A stretch of DNA of 13,349 nucleotides from Candidatus Coatesiibacteriota bacterium. GTDB lineage: Bacteria; RBG-13-66-14. The notes under the pieces were generated by a model. It saw nothing but the letters and a program-made list of their open reading frames with translations, did no database searches and had not been told where the DNA came from. Location of the stretch: assembly GCA_014728185.1 (NCBI GenBank), contig WJMB01000173.1:1-13349 (forward strand), read 5' to 3'. Position 1 is the stretch's first letter. Each line of letters opens with the position of its first letter. Made by a program: the position numbers and the translations under genes. Shown in pieces: positions 1-6,058 of the stretch.

Positions 1-47
1 AACTGGTACGCCTTTTCCAGCAGGGGATGTTTTTTCTGGGGCGTCAT
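1..47 (-). CDS. Start of an unidentified protein, cut by the left window edge
   Basis: Reading leftward from an ATG at 47-45, the frame stays open to base 1 and gives about 15 residues beginning MTPQKKHPLLEKAYQ. The start is supported by a GGGAG Shine-Dalgarno sequence five bases upstream. Too little protein is present to recognise a family, and I assign no function. The gene lies in the same orientation as the epimerase gene but is separated from it by about 890 bases of non-coding DNA, so it probably has its own promoter. A 6-bp inverted repeat (ACCGCC at 79-84 and GGCGGT at 95-100) lies in its presumed 5' leader. The call rests only on the start codon, the Shine-Dalgarno sequence and an open frame over 15 codons. 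Confidence 0.45.
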   Translation of the reverse strand, partial: MTPQKKHPLLEKAYQ

Positions 48-252
48 GGCTGCTCCCGAGGCTCGAAGATTCGGCGTCACCGCCGACTGGTTTAGGCGGT
101 TAGATTAGCAAATCCTGGCCCCAGGGTAAAGGATAAGCCTTATTAGTTAGGTAGTTACCGAGCATTAACTCCTCTGGTTCTCGTGAACGCTCGTAGAGAG
201 TGTTTCCGGGTCGGCTTGGTTCAGCTCGCGTGTTTTGGCCAACAATTGTTTC

Positions 253-278
253 GGGATCGTATACCCTGTTCGGACCGG
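253..278 (+). repeat. 26-bp direct repeat, copy 1
   Basis: This 26-base segment starts GGGATCG and ends TGTTCGGACCGG. It matches 419-444 at 25 of 26 positions; the only difference is G or A at the seventh base. The two copies are 166 bases apart, and similarity does not extend convincingly beyond the repeat. The reverse complement of its first bases (ACGATCCCG) appears at 301-309, so this copy could also form a small hairpin. Function is unknown. It could be a protein-binding site or part of a small RNA. Confidence 0.75.
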
Positions 279-418
279 GTTGTAATTCTAGGCATCACAC
301 ACGATCCCGGACCAGCTAGTTACAATTCGAGACACCCCCACTTCGAAAAAACGGCTGATACATGACAATGCCGAAGAAAGAGAAGGCTCTTGTCTTCAAA
401 AACCAGTGTTTACTCGTT

Positions 419-444
419 GGGATCATATACCCTGTTCGGACCGG
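419..444 (+). repeat. 26-bp direct repeat, copy 2
   Basis: Second copy of the repeat at 253-278, identical except for A at the seventh base. Its core TGTTCGGACC occurs a third time, inverted, at 716-725. No gene follows closely in either direction. The copy lies 17 bases before the left arm of the inverted repeat at 461-506. Confidence 0.75.
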
Positions 445-460
445 CTTATAGATGTACTCC

Positions 461-506
461 GCTGATAATATACGTTATGCAGTAGATGCGCCTGTCACTT
501 ATCAGC
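461..506. repeat. 7-bp inverted repeat GCTGATA / TATCAGC
   Basis: GCTGATA at 461-467 is the exact reverse complement of TATCAGC at 500-506, with a 32-base loop. The same hexamer core recurs five more times in the surrounding 470 bases in both orientations. The 10-mer GCTGATAATA at 461-470 also occurs, inverted, at 11524-11533 in the other regulatory region of the window. A seven-base stem with such a long loop is weak as RNA structure, so a pair of protein-binding sites is equally possible. Confidence 0.4.
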
Positions 507-936
507 AGTTAAAAAGTGGCGGCTGCAAGGTGTCTGCTTGGTGGATAATCTTCTTTGTCTAGTTGCCGGCAAAGAACGACCCCCCGATTGCCGAGCGACT
601 CATAACTGCCCCAATATCAAGCAACAAGACTGCGCATGATAGTATCAGTCTTCAAGCCGAACGCAACTAATCAGCCAAATCTTGCTCGTGAAACTCTCTT
701 TATCAGCCCTGATTTGGTCCGAACAAGTTCCATGATGCCAAGCATTAAATGACAACTATCAGCATGTTATTCCGGTCCTTATGCGAGTGATAATCCACTA
801 TTCGAAAGCTGTTTGCCAACCTGATAGCCGGCGACAATCGAAGCGGACCGACACTGGGCATTGATGCTCCGCGGTACAGTAGAACCCGCTACCCCGTCAA
901 GTATATGCGATTTCCATAATACTCTCAAGGTCGAGC

Positions 937-2004
937 TCATGATCCACCGTCGAAGCGGGCCAGGATCTCGGCGACCTTCTCGCCGGCCCGACCGTCACCG
1001 AAGAAGGGCGGCCGCTCCAGGGGCTCCACGAAGCCGTGCAGGGCTTCACCGAGCTCCCACGGCGCCGTCAGGCAGTTCCAGCCGCTCTTCACCGTCTCCA
1101 CCCATTCGGTCTGGGGCATCAGCGTCAGGCAGGGGGTGCCGTGAAAATAGGCCTCCTTCTGCAGGCCGCCGGAGTCGGTCACCAGCAGGCGCGCCGAGGA
1201 GAGCAGCGCTTGCATCTGCAGGTAACTCAACGGATCGTAGATGATCGACGCGTAGCGCTCCACCAGCCCCAGCGTCTCAAGGCGCTTGCGTGTGCGCGGG
1301 TGCAGGGAGAGGACCACCTTTTCATCGAATTCCAACAGGGCGTCGAGAATCTGGATCAGCCGCTCGGGTTTGTCGGTGTTGCGCGGTCGGTGGATGGTGG
1401 CCAGGATATAGGATTCGTCCTCAAGACTCATCCCGACGAGCATTTCGCTGCGCAAACGGTCCGACCGGGGCTTGGCCCAGAGCATCATGTCGTACATCAC
1501 GTCGCCGATCAGGTGAACCCCGGCTTGAATGCCCTCGGCGGAAAGGTTCTCCACCGCCGTCTGGGTCACGCAGAGCAGCAGGTCGCTGACGTGGTCGGTG
1601 GCTACGCGGTTGATCTCCTCGGGCATGCGGCGGTCGCCCGAGCGCATCCCGGCCTCGACGTGAACCAAAGGCAGGTGGAGCTTGGCCGCGGCCAGAGCAC
1701 CGGCCAGGGTCGAGTTGGTGTCGCCGTAGACCACCACCACGCCGGGCTCGTGCTTGCGCAGCACCTCTTCCAAAGCGATGAGCATCTGCCCGGTCTGACG
1801 ACCGTGGCCGGCGCTGCCGATACCCAAATTGTACATCGGCTCGGGCAGCTCCAGCTCGTCGAAGAAGATGCCCGACAAACGCAGGTCGTAGTGCTGACCG
1901 GTGTGGATCAGCAGCTCCTCCAGCCCGCGCTCCTTCAGGCTCCGGGAAACCGTGGCGGCCTTGATGAACTGGGGTCGAGCCCCGACAATGGTGGCTACCT
2001 GCAT
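937..2004 (-). CDS. wecB: UDP-N-acetylglucosamine 2-epimerase (non-hydrolysing)
   Basis: This cytoplasmic enzyme interconverts UDP-GlcNAc and UDP-ManNAc, the precursor of ManNAc-derived sugars in surface polysaccharides. The protein is 355 residues long, close to the usual 360-380. Family motifs appear in order: GARPQFIKAA (8-17), TGQHYD (35-40), GDTNSTLAG (94-102), HVEAGMRSGD (115-124), MPEEINR (127-133), ATIHRPRN (202-209) and VTDSGGLQKEA (275-285). Asp95 and Glu117 fall where E. coli WecB has its catalytic Asp95 and Glu117; the Glu pair at 129-130 and His205 match its other active-site residues. The frame is open upstream to about 2211, but the family N-terminus starts at this ATG, and the upstream codons include the inverted repeat and read as low-complexity shadow. 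No clear Shine-Dalgarno sequence is visible. A perfect sigma-54 promoter sequence lies about 180 bases upstream on the same strand. The flippase gene just upstream supports a polysaccharide role. Confidence 0.94.
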   Translation of the reverse strand: MQVATIVGARPQFIKAATVSRSLKERGLEELLIHTGQHYDLRLSGIFFDELELPEPMYNLGIGSAGHGRQTGQMLIALEEVLRKHEPGVVVVYGDTNSTLAGALAAAKLHLPLVHVEAGMRSGDRRMPEEINRVATDHVSDLLLCVTQTAVENLSAEGIQAGVHLIGDVMYDMMLWAKPRSDRLRSEMLVGMSLEDESYILATIHRPRNTDKPERLIQILDALLEFDEKVVLSLHPRTRKRLETLGLVERYASIIYDPLSYLQMQALLSSARLLVTDSGGLQKEAYFHGTPCLTLMPQTEWVETVKSGWNCLTAPWELGEALHGFVEPLERPPFFGDGRAGEKVAEILARFDGGS

Positions 2005-2106
2005 GGTTCGTCCAATGTTGAAGTTGTGGTTGTTGACGGAAACCCGCCGACGGTCGGGACCTTCGCCGAGTCGCGCCGAGTGCGTTCCCCGCGTCCGGGG
2101 GAGGCG

Positions 2107-2122
2107 TTGGCACGTTTCTTGC
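2107..2122 (+). promoter_or_regulatory. Sigma-54 (RpoN) -24/-12 promoter sequence, plus strand
   Basis: The sequence TTGGCACG-TTTC-TTGC matches the sigma-54 consensus TTGGCACG-N4-TTGC at every fixed base. The invariant GG (2109-2110) and GC (2121-2122) are separated by exactly ten bases. Transcription would start near 2133-2134 and run rightward, antisense to the 3' end of the flippase gene. No plus-strand gene follows. It may therefore make an antisense RNA, or be the inactive half of a binding palindrome. Confidence 0.65.
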
Positions 2123-2195
2123 GGAACCGAGGCCGCGCCGTCAGCGCCGCGCGAGCCATCGGGTTCGCCGGGGGAGGGGGCCGTGGGAAGGCATT

Positions 2196-2211
2196 GCAAG
2201 AAACGTGCCAA
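2196..2211 (-). promoter_or_regulatory. Sigma-54 (RpoN) -24/-12 promoter sequence, minus strand, upstream of the epimerase gene
   Basis: On the minus strand the bases read TTGGCACG-TTTC-TTGC followed by A, an exact match to the sigma-54 consensus including the favoured A/T after TTGC. The GG is at 2209-2208 and the GC at 2197-2196, ten bases apart. Transcription would start near 2185 and reach the epimerase ATG at 2004 after a leader of about 180 bases. Activation would require an enhancer-binding AAA+ ATPase. Its binding sites would be expected further upstream, within the end of the flippase gene, and I could not identify them. Confidence 0.75.
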
Positions 2212-2260
2212 CGCAGCCGCGCCTTCGAGGGTGACGGAGCGGTCGGGGGCTCGGCGAAGG

Positions 2261-2282
2261 CCCCGGACTCAGGCGTCCGGGG
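2261..2282 (-). terminator. GC-rich hairpin around the flippase stop codon, no U-tract
   Basis: CCCCGGAC (2261-2268) and GTCCGGGG (2275-2282) form a perfect 8-bp stem with a six-base loop. The flippase TGA stop (2271-2269) sits in the loop. Flanking AAGG/CCTT bases could extend the stem past a one-base bulge. No run of U follows on the minus strand, so this is not a canonical intrinsic terminator. It may act as an mRNA-stabilising hairpin or a weak terminator between the flippase and the separately promoted epimerase. Confidence 0.4.
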
Positions 2283-3711
2283 TGCCTTGTTCGGTGTCGC
2301 GGCGCCGTAGGATACCGCGCAGCCGCTTGACGTCCTCGGCGTTTACGGCGCCGGTGAGGCGCAGCAGGACCAGGTAGAGCGGCAGGGCGGCCAGGGCGCC
2401 CCAGAGGGGCAAAAGGTAACAGGCCGCACCGTAGATTGCGCCGCTGAGGAGTGTGGCGGCCAGCGGCCGGGCCAGTCCGGTCTTGCCGAGTCTGCGGTGG
2501 GCGGCGACGATAAAGGCGATCAGGACCAGGGCTTCGGTCAAGAGCGTCGTCGTGGCGGCGCCGACGTGCTCCCAGCGGGGTATGGCGTAAAGGTTGGCCA
2601 GGATATTGACCACGCCGCCGCCCAGGGAGATCCCGGCGAAGATGCGTTCGCCCCCGGTGGATTTAAGCAGGGTGGCCAGGGGATAGCCGGCGAAGACCAG
2701 GGGCAGCGTCAGCCCGAGGATGCGTAGCGCCGGGGCGGTGGGAGCGTACTGGTCGCCCAGGGCCAATGAGATCAGCGGCCCGGCCTGGAAGAAGAACAGC
2801 AGTCCGGCGGGCAGGGCGAAGGCGAAGAGCAGTCGGACGCCGGCGGCGGTGGCCCGGGTCAGCCGGGGCCGGTCGTCGGCCAGCTCGGAGAGGGCGGGGA
2901 ACAGCGCCGCCGAGAGCGCGGCGGGGAGGAAGAGCAGCACGTTATAGAGGCGCACCCCGGCCCCGTACCAGCCCACGACCTCATCGCGTCCGACCATGTA
3001 TTTTAACATGCTGACGTCGATGAGTTTGTAGAAGATGATGAAGATGCTGGCCAGGGCGAAGGGCAGTCCGGCCTTGATCAGCTTCCACCAGCGCCGGGGT
3101 CGCGGTCTGGCGGAGCCGAAGCGCTTCCGTGTCCAGAGCAGGCTCACCAGGGAGGAGAGGGCGGCGGCGGCCGAAGTGGCCACGATCAGGCCCTCGGGCC
3201 CCTTGCCCAGGATCACGGCGGCGAAACCCAGGCCCAGGGTCAGCAGGTCGCCGATCAGGTTAAGCCGGAAGAGGGTGCGGAAGTCCTGGGTGCCCTTGAG
3301 TACGCCCAGGGCGGCCTCGCGGCTGCCGGCGAAGATGATCGCCCCCAGCCCGGTCCAGACGATTATGGACAGCTCGGCGGGCTGGGTGCGACCGGCGACC
3401 AGGGTCAGCGCACCCAGGGCGAGCAGGCCGAAGATCAGCTTGAGGCTGAGGACGTCGACCAGGTAGCCCGGTGCTCGCTCGGGTTTGCGGGCCACGTCGC
3501 GCACTGTCAGCTCGGCCAGTCCCAGGTCGTTGCCCAGGGCCCAGAGGGCCACGAAGCCCACGGCGAAGGTGTAGCGTCCGTAACCGGCGTCGCCGAAGGC
3601 GCGCACGGCGATGAGCTGCAGGGCCAGGGCCAGCAGCTTGCGCAATACCTCGGAACCCATCACCAGGCCGGTGTTGAGTCCAACGCGTCGGGCCAGGCCG
3701 GTTTGTGTCAT
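2269..3711 (-). CDS. Wzx-like polysaccharide flippase (MOP superfamily)
   Basis: The predicted inner-membrane protein has 480 residues and is hydrophobic throughout, with roughly 12-14 candidate membrane helices, the usual size and layout for polysaccharide-synthesis (Wzx/RfbX-type) transporters. The N-terminal part, with VLRKLLALALQLIAVRAFG followed by GYGRYTFAVGFVALWALGNDLGL and a charged TVRDVARKP loop, is typical of the family. The middle (about 215-260) carries an amphipathic first helix of the second half and DVSMLKYMVG. Family members flip undecaprenyl-linked oligosaccharide units to the periplasm; the substrate here cannot be told. The ATG at 3711 is 15 bases after the nrdR stop without a clear Shine-Dalgarno sequence, which suggests translational coupling. 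The C-terminal tail (after about 455) is basic and hydrophilic. The nearby epimerase gene fits a polysaccharide context. A less specific oligosaccharide or lipid II exporter is the alternative. Confidence 0.88.
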   Translation of the reverse strand: MTQTGLARRVGLNTGLVMGSEVLRKLLALALQLIAVRAFGDAGYGRYTFAVGFVALWALGNDLGLAELTVRDVARKPERAPGYLVDVLSLKLIFGLLALGALTLVAGRTQPAELSIIVWTGLGAIIFAGSREAALGVLKGTQDFRTLFRLNLIGDLLTLGLGFAAVILGKGPEGLIVATSAAAALSSLVSLLWTRKRFGSARPRPRRWWKLIKAGLPFALASIFIIFYKLIDVSMLKYMVGRDEVVGWYGAGVRLYNVLLFLPAALSAALFPALSELADDRPRLTRATAAGVRLLFAFALPAGLLFFFQAGPLISLALGDQYAPTAPALRILGLTLPLVFAGYPLATLLKSTGGERIFAGISLGGGVVNILANLYAIPRWEHVGAATTTLLTEALVLIAFIVAAHRRLGKTGLARPLAATLLSGAIYGAACYLLPLWGALAALPLYLVLLRLTGAVNAEDVKRLRGILRRRDTEQGTPDA

Positions 3712-3726
3712 TGGAGAGCTGGGGGA

Positions 3727-4257
3727 TCAGTCGCGTTCGAGATCGAACAGGGGCGGTTCCTGCTCGCGGAGGGGCTTCTTGGCGCGGCGGGCCCGACGCT
3801 TCTTGCGGGTCCGTGTCAGGCGGCGCAGCTCTTCGGCGAACTGGGAGCCGTCGGTGAAGCGGCGGTAGACGCTGGCGAAGCGCACGTAGGCCACCTCGTC
3901 GATCTCGGCCAGCTCGCGCATCAGCCACTCGCCGATCTCCCGGCTGGGCACCTCGCCGACCAGGCGGTTGCGCAGGTCGGTCTCCAGGGCGGCCACAAGC
4001 TCGTCGAGACGTTCCTTGGAGACCGGGCGCTTCTCGCAGGCCCGGGCCAGTCCGCGGCGGACCTTCTCGCGGTCGAAGGGCTCGCGGCCTCCGTCGTTCT
4101 TGATGACGTAGAGTTCGGGTTCCTCGACAGTTTCGTAGGTGGTGAAGCGCCGCGAGCAGGCCAGGCACTCCCGGCGTCGGCGGATGGACTCGCCGCCGCG
4201 GCTGGGCCGGGTGTCGATCACCCGGTCGTCGTCCTGGCCGCAGTAGGGACAGCGCAC
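3727..4257 (-). CDS. nrdR: Transcriptional repressor NrdR
   Basis: NrdR is a zinc-ribbon, ATP-cone repressor that senses ATP and dATP and controls ribonucleotide reductase genes. The 176-residue protein has the four zinc ligands Cys3, Cys6, Cys31 and Cys34 in the family positions (CPYC and CLAC), the basic DNA-facing stretch SIRRRRE (24-30), and the ATP-cone with the VIKNDGGREPFDREKVRRGL signature (51-70) extending to about residue 140. The C-terminus (about 150-176) is longer than in most homologues (150-160 residues) and starts with a run of Arg and Lys. The start is GTG, one base after the stop of the upstream pyrimidine gene. A GAGGAG sequence six bases before it, inside the end of that gene, decides the start. 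No ribonucleotide reductase gene lies in the window, so its regulon is elsewhere. Confidence 0.96.
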   Translation of the reverse strand: MRCPYCGQDDDRVIDTRPSRGGESIRRRRECLACSRRFTTYETVEEPELYVIKNDGGREPFDREKVRRGLARACEKRPVSKERLDELVAALETDLRNRLVGEVPSREIGEWLMRELAEIDEVAYVRFASVYRRFTDGSQFAEELRRLTRTRKKRRARRAKKPLREQEPPLFDLERD

Positions 4258-4258
4258 C

Positions 4259-6058
4259 TTATTCTCCTCGATCGAGGATCAGGCTGGAAATCAACTCGTC
4301 CAGCCGTTGCACACCGCGCAGGCTGACCAGCCGGCGCAAGTCGCGGGCGATGCGCGCCGCGGCGCCGGGGCGGTAGAGGTTGACGCTGCCCAGGCCGACG
4401 GCGTCGGCTCCGGCGATCAGGTGCTCGGCGGCGCCCCGCCAGTCCTCGACTCCGCCCAGACCGATGATCGGCGTGTCGGGCAGGGCGCTCCGTAGTTGGT
4501 GGACCAGTCGCACGGCCACCGGGCGGATCGCCGGTCCGGAGAGACCGCCCAGGACATTGCCCAGCACCGGACGCGAGGTCAGTGGGTCCACGGCCAGGCC
4601 GAGCAGGGTGTTGGCCGCGGTCAGGCCGTCGGCGCCGGCTGCCGCGGCGGCGCGGGCCGGAACGGTGATGTCGGTGACGTTGGGGGTCAGCTTGACGAAG
4701 AGGGGCCGCTCGGGGACCACTTCACGGACCCGGGAGACCAGCTCGTCGATAACCTCGGGGTCGGTGCCGAACTGGATCCCGCCGCGTCCGACGTTGGGGC
4801 AACTGACGTTGAGCTCCAGGGCGGCGGGTCCCTCGACGCGGCCCAGCGCACGGGCCGTCTCGACGTAGTCCTCGATCGTCGAGCCGCCGAGGTTGACGAT
4901 GATCGGCACGCCGAGCTCCAGCGCCCGGGGCAGCTCCTCGGTCAGGAAGCGCTCCAGACCGACGTTGGCCAGGCCGATGGAGTTGAGCATCCCCGCCGGG
5001 GTCTCCCAGACCCGGGGCGGCGGGTTGCCCGCCCGGGGCTTCCGGGTGACGGTCTTGGTCACCAGGGCTCCGACGCCCTCCAAGCCCCCGGCCTCGGCCA
5101 GCTCGGGACCGTATCCGCTGGTTCCCGAGGCGGCGATGAGGGGCGTGGCCAGCTCGAGGGGGCCCAGCCGGGTGCGCAGGGCCTCCTCCGGCGCCGGAGC
5201 GGAGGTCTCCAGGGCGAGGCGGGTGGGCCGGGGCTGCTCGGGCAGAGGCCAGGCGAGTTCGTCGGCGCGGAAGAGGGGGCCGTCCCGGCAGACCATGCGG
5301 TAGCCGCCCTCGGCGGCGGGGACGGCGCAACCGCGACAGAGGCCGGTGCCGCAGGCCATCAGGGCCTCGAGGAGCACCCAGGTCTCGACGCTTCGACCGC
5401 GCCCGGCGACCGTAGCGGTCAGGCGGCGGACGCAATCCAGCATCGCCGGGGGTCCACAGGCGACGACGATGTCTTCGTTTCCGCAATCCTCGTTCAAAAG
5501 CCCTGCCAGCAGGTCGGTCACCGGGCCGCAGAGGCCCTCGCCGCCGTCGTCGCTGGCGGCGCGCGTCGTCAATCCGCCGGGAACCAGGGCCAGATAGCCC
5601 CGGGCTTCCCCGCCGGTAGCGGCCCCCAGGAGCAGCTCCACGGACGCGGCCGACTCGTCGAGGCGCTCGGCGAAGAACAGCAGCGGGGCGACGCCGACAC
5701 CGCCGCCGACCAGGATCAACCGGCGCCCGGATACGTCGATCGTCCGCTCCGCGCCCAGCGGTCCCAGCAGGTCGACCTCGTCGCCGGGACGCAGCTCCGC
5801 CAGCTTGGCGGTGCCCGCGCCGATCACTCGCACAATCAGCCGCAACAGACCGTCGCGGAAACCGGCGGCGGAGATGGGCCGCCTTAGGAGGGTGTCTGCG
5901 CCGGCGGCGAGTTCGACGAAGCCCCCCGGGGAGATAGTGAACCCCGGCGGCGGCTCCAGTCGCAGTTCGACGATCCCCGGCGCCGTCTCCCGGCGCTCCG
6001 CGACCCGTGCTCGACCGCTAACCCTCATCGGTGTCGGGCTCGGAGGTGTCTTCTTCAT
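4259..6058 (-). CDS. Fused dihydroorotate dehydrogenase: PyrK electron-transfer domain plus class 1B PyrD catalytic domain
   Basis: The 599-residue protein combines two subunits that normally form a heterotetramer oxidising dihydroorotate to orotate with NAD+ in pyrimidine synthesis. Residues about 12-275 are PyrK: FAD-binding RRPIS (59-63), nucleotide-binding VGGGVGVAP (117-125), CGPPAM (201-206), and the [2Fe-2S] ligands Cys236, Cys241, Cys244 and Cys257. Residues about 298-599 are PyrD: KTVTRKPRAGNPPPR (335-349), GMLNSIGLANVG (356-367), LNVSCPN (416-422) with the class 1B catalytic base Cys420, VKLTPNVTDI (455-464), and FMN-site GGLSGPAIRP (504-513) and GLGGV (533-537). No key residue is missing. 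A linker of roughly 20 residues joins the halves. I give the longest form. An ATG at 6028 (residue 11) matches family N-termini better and shortens the overlap with the upstream lipoprotein gene from 41 to 11 bases. The first ten codons also use ACA and CCT, which look untypical here. Confidence 0.95.
   Translation of the reverse strand: MKKTPPSPTPMRVSGRARVAERRETAPGIVELRLEPPPGFTISPGGFVELAAGADTLLRRPISAAGFRDGLLRLIVRVIGAGTAKLAELRPGDEVDLLGPLGAERTIDVSGRRLILVGGGVGVAPLLFFAERLDESAASVELLLGAATGGEARGYLALVPGGLTTRAASDDGGEGLCGPVTDLLAGLLNEDCGNEDIVVACGPPAMLDCVRRLTATVAGRGRSVETWVLLEALMACGTGLCRGCAVPAAEGGYRMVCRDGPLFRADELAWPLPEQPRPTRLALETSAPAPEEALRTRLGPLELATPLIAASGTSGYGPELAEAGGLEGVGALVTKTVTRKPRAGNPPPRVWETPAGMLNSIGLANVGLERFLTEELPRALELGVPIIVNLGGSTIEDYVETARALGRVEGPAALELNVSCPNVGRGGIQFGTDPEVIDELVSRVREVVPERPLFVKLTPNVTDITVPARAAAAAGADGLTAANTLLGLAVDPLTSRPVLGNVLGGLSGPAIRPVAVRLVHQLRSALPDTPIIGLGGVEDWRGAAEHLIAGADAVGLGSVNLYRPGAAARIARDLRRLVSLRGVQRLDELISSLILDRGE
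4264..4269 (-). promoter_or_regulatory. Shine-Dalgarno sequence of nrdR inside the preceding gene
   Basis: On the minus strand GAGGAG lies six bases before the GTG start at 4257-4255. It overlaps the last codons of the PyrK-PyrD gene. This strong site supports GTG rather than a later ATG as the nrdR start, and it ties nrdR translation to that of the gene before it. Confidence 0.75.

Larger units (their letters stand above)
48..936. other. Long lower-GC non-coding region
   Basis: I find no credible gene in these roughly 890 bases. The only short open frame of note (183-365, GTG start) encodes a protein without recognisable features and lacks a convincing ribosome binding site. Three 60-base lines I counted gave 43%, 50% and 45% GC, against well over 60% in the neighbouring genes. 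The region contains a 26-bp direct repeat (253-278 and 419-444) and a 10-base inverted partial copy of it (716-725). The hexamer TATCAG/CTGATA occurs seven times, at 355, 462, 500, 643, 701, 757 and 821. I see no tRNA, rRNA or CRISPR pattern and no clear U-tract terminator for the epimerase gene that ends at 937. Confidence 0.65.
2053..2267. repeat. Nested inverted repeat in the flippase-epimerase gap
   Basis: The inner arms, 2104-2122 and 2196-2214, are perfect 19-bp reverse complements with 73 bases between them. Outer arms, 2053-2070 and 2250-2267, match at 15 of 18 positions, including a perfect 11-bp stretch CCTTCGCCGAG (2060-2070, inverted at 2250-2260). Both arm pairs share nearly the same centre (about 2159-2160), so the whole 215 bp behaves as one interrupted palindrome. 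Each inner arm is also a sigma-54 promoter sequence. A transcript reading through from the flippase gene could fold the inner arms into a long double-stranded stem. Confidence 0.85.

Noticed and set aside
183..365. 60-codon open frame in the left non-coding region
   Set aside because: It has a GTG start without a good Shine-Dalgarno sequence and no recognisable features, and one 26-bp repeat copy falls inside it.
373..397. Hairpin GAAGA..AGAG / CTCT..TCTTC as a terminator of the epimerase transcript
   Set aside because: The stem is interrupted and AT-rich, lies more than 500 bases past the stop, and has no U-tract on its minus-strand 3' side.
48..936. CRISPR array or tRNA gene in the repeat-containing region
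   Set aside because: Only two full repeat copies exist, 166 bases apart, with no regular spacers, and no T-arm or acceptor-stem pattern is visible.
2005..2211. N-terminal extension of the epimerase up to a TTG at 2211
   Set aside because: The extra 69 residues are Arg/Pro/Gly-rich, absent from the family, and read through both the inverted-repeat arm and the promoter sequence. The ATG at 2004 begins the conserved N-terminus.
1036..2310. 424-codon plus-strand open frame over the epimerase gene
   Set aside because: A shadow of the epimerase gene; it has no recognisable motifs. The plus-strand sigma-54 promoter at 2107-2122 would start inside it and so cannot drive it.
4496..5887. 463-codon open frame on the plus strand, opposite PyrK-PyrD
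   Set aside because: Low-complexity Gly/Gln/Ala translation without motifs, antisense to a fully recognisable fusion enzyme.
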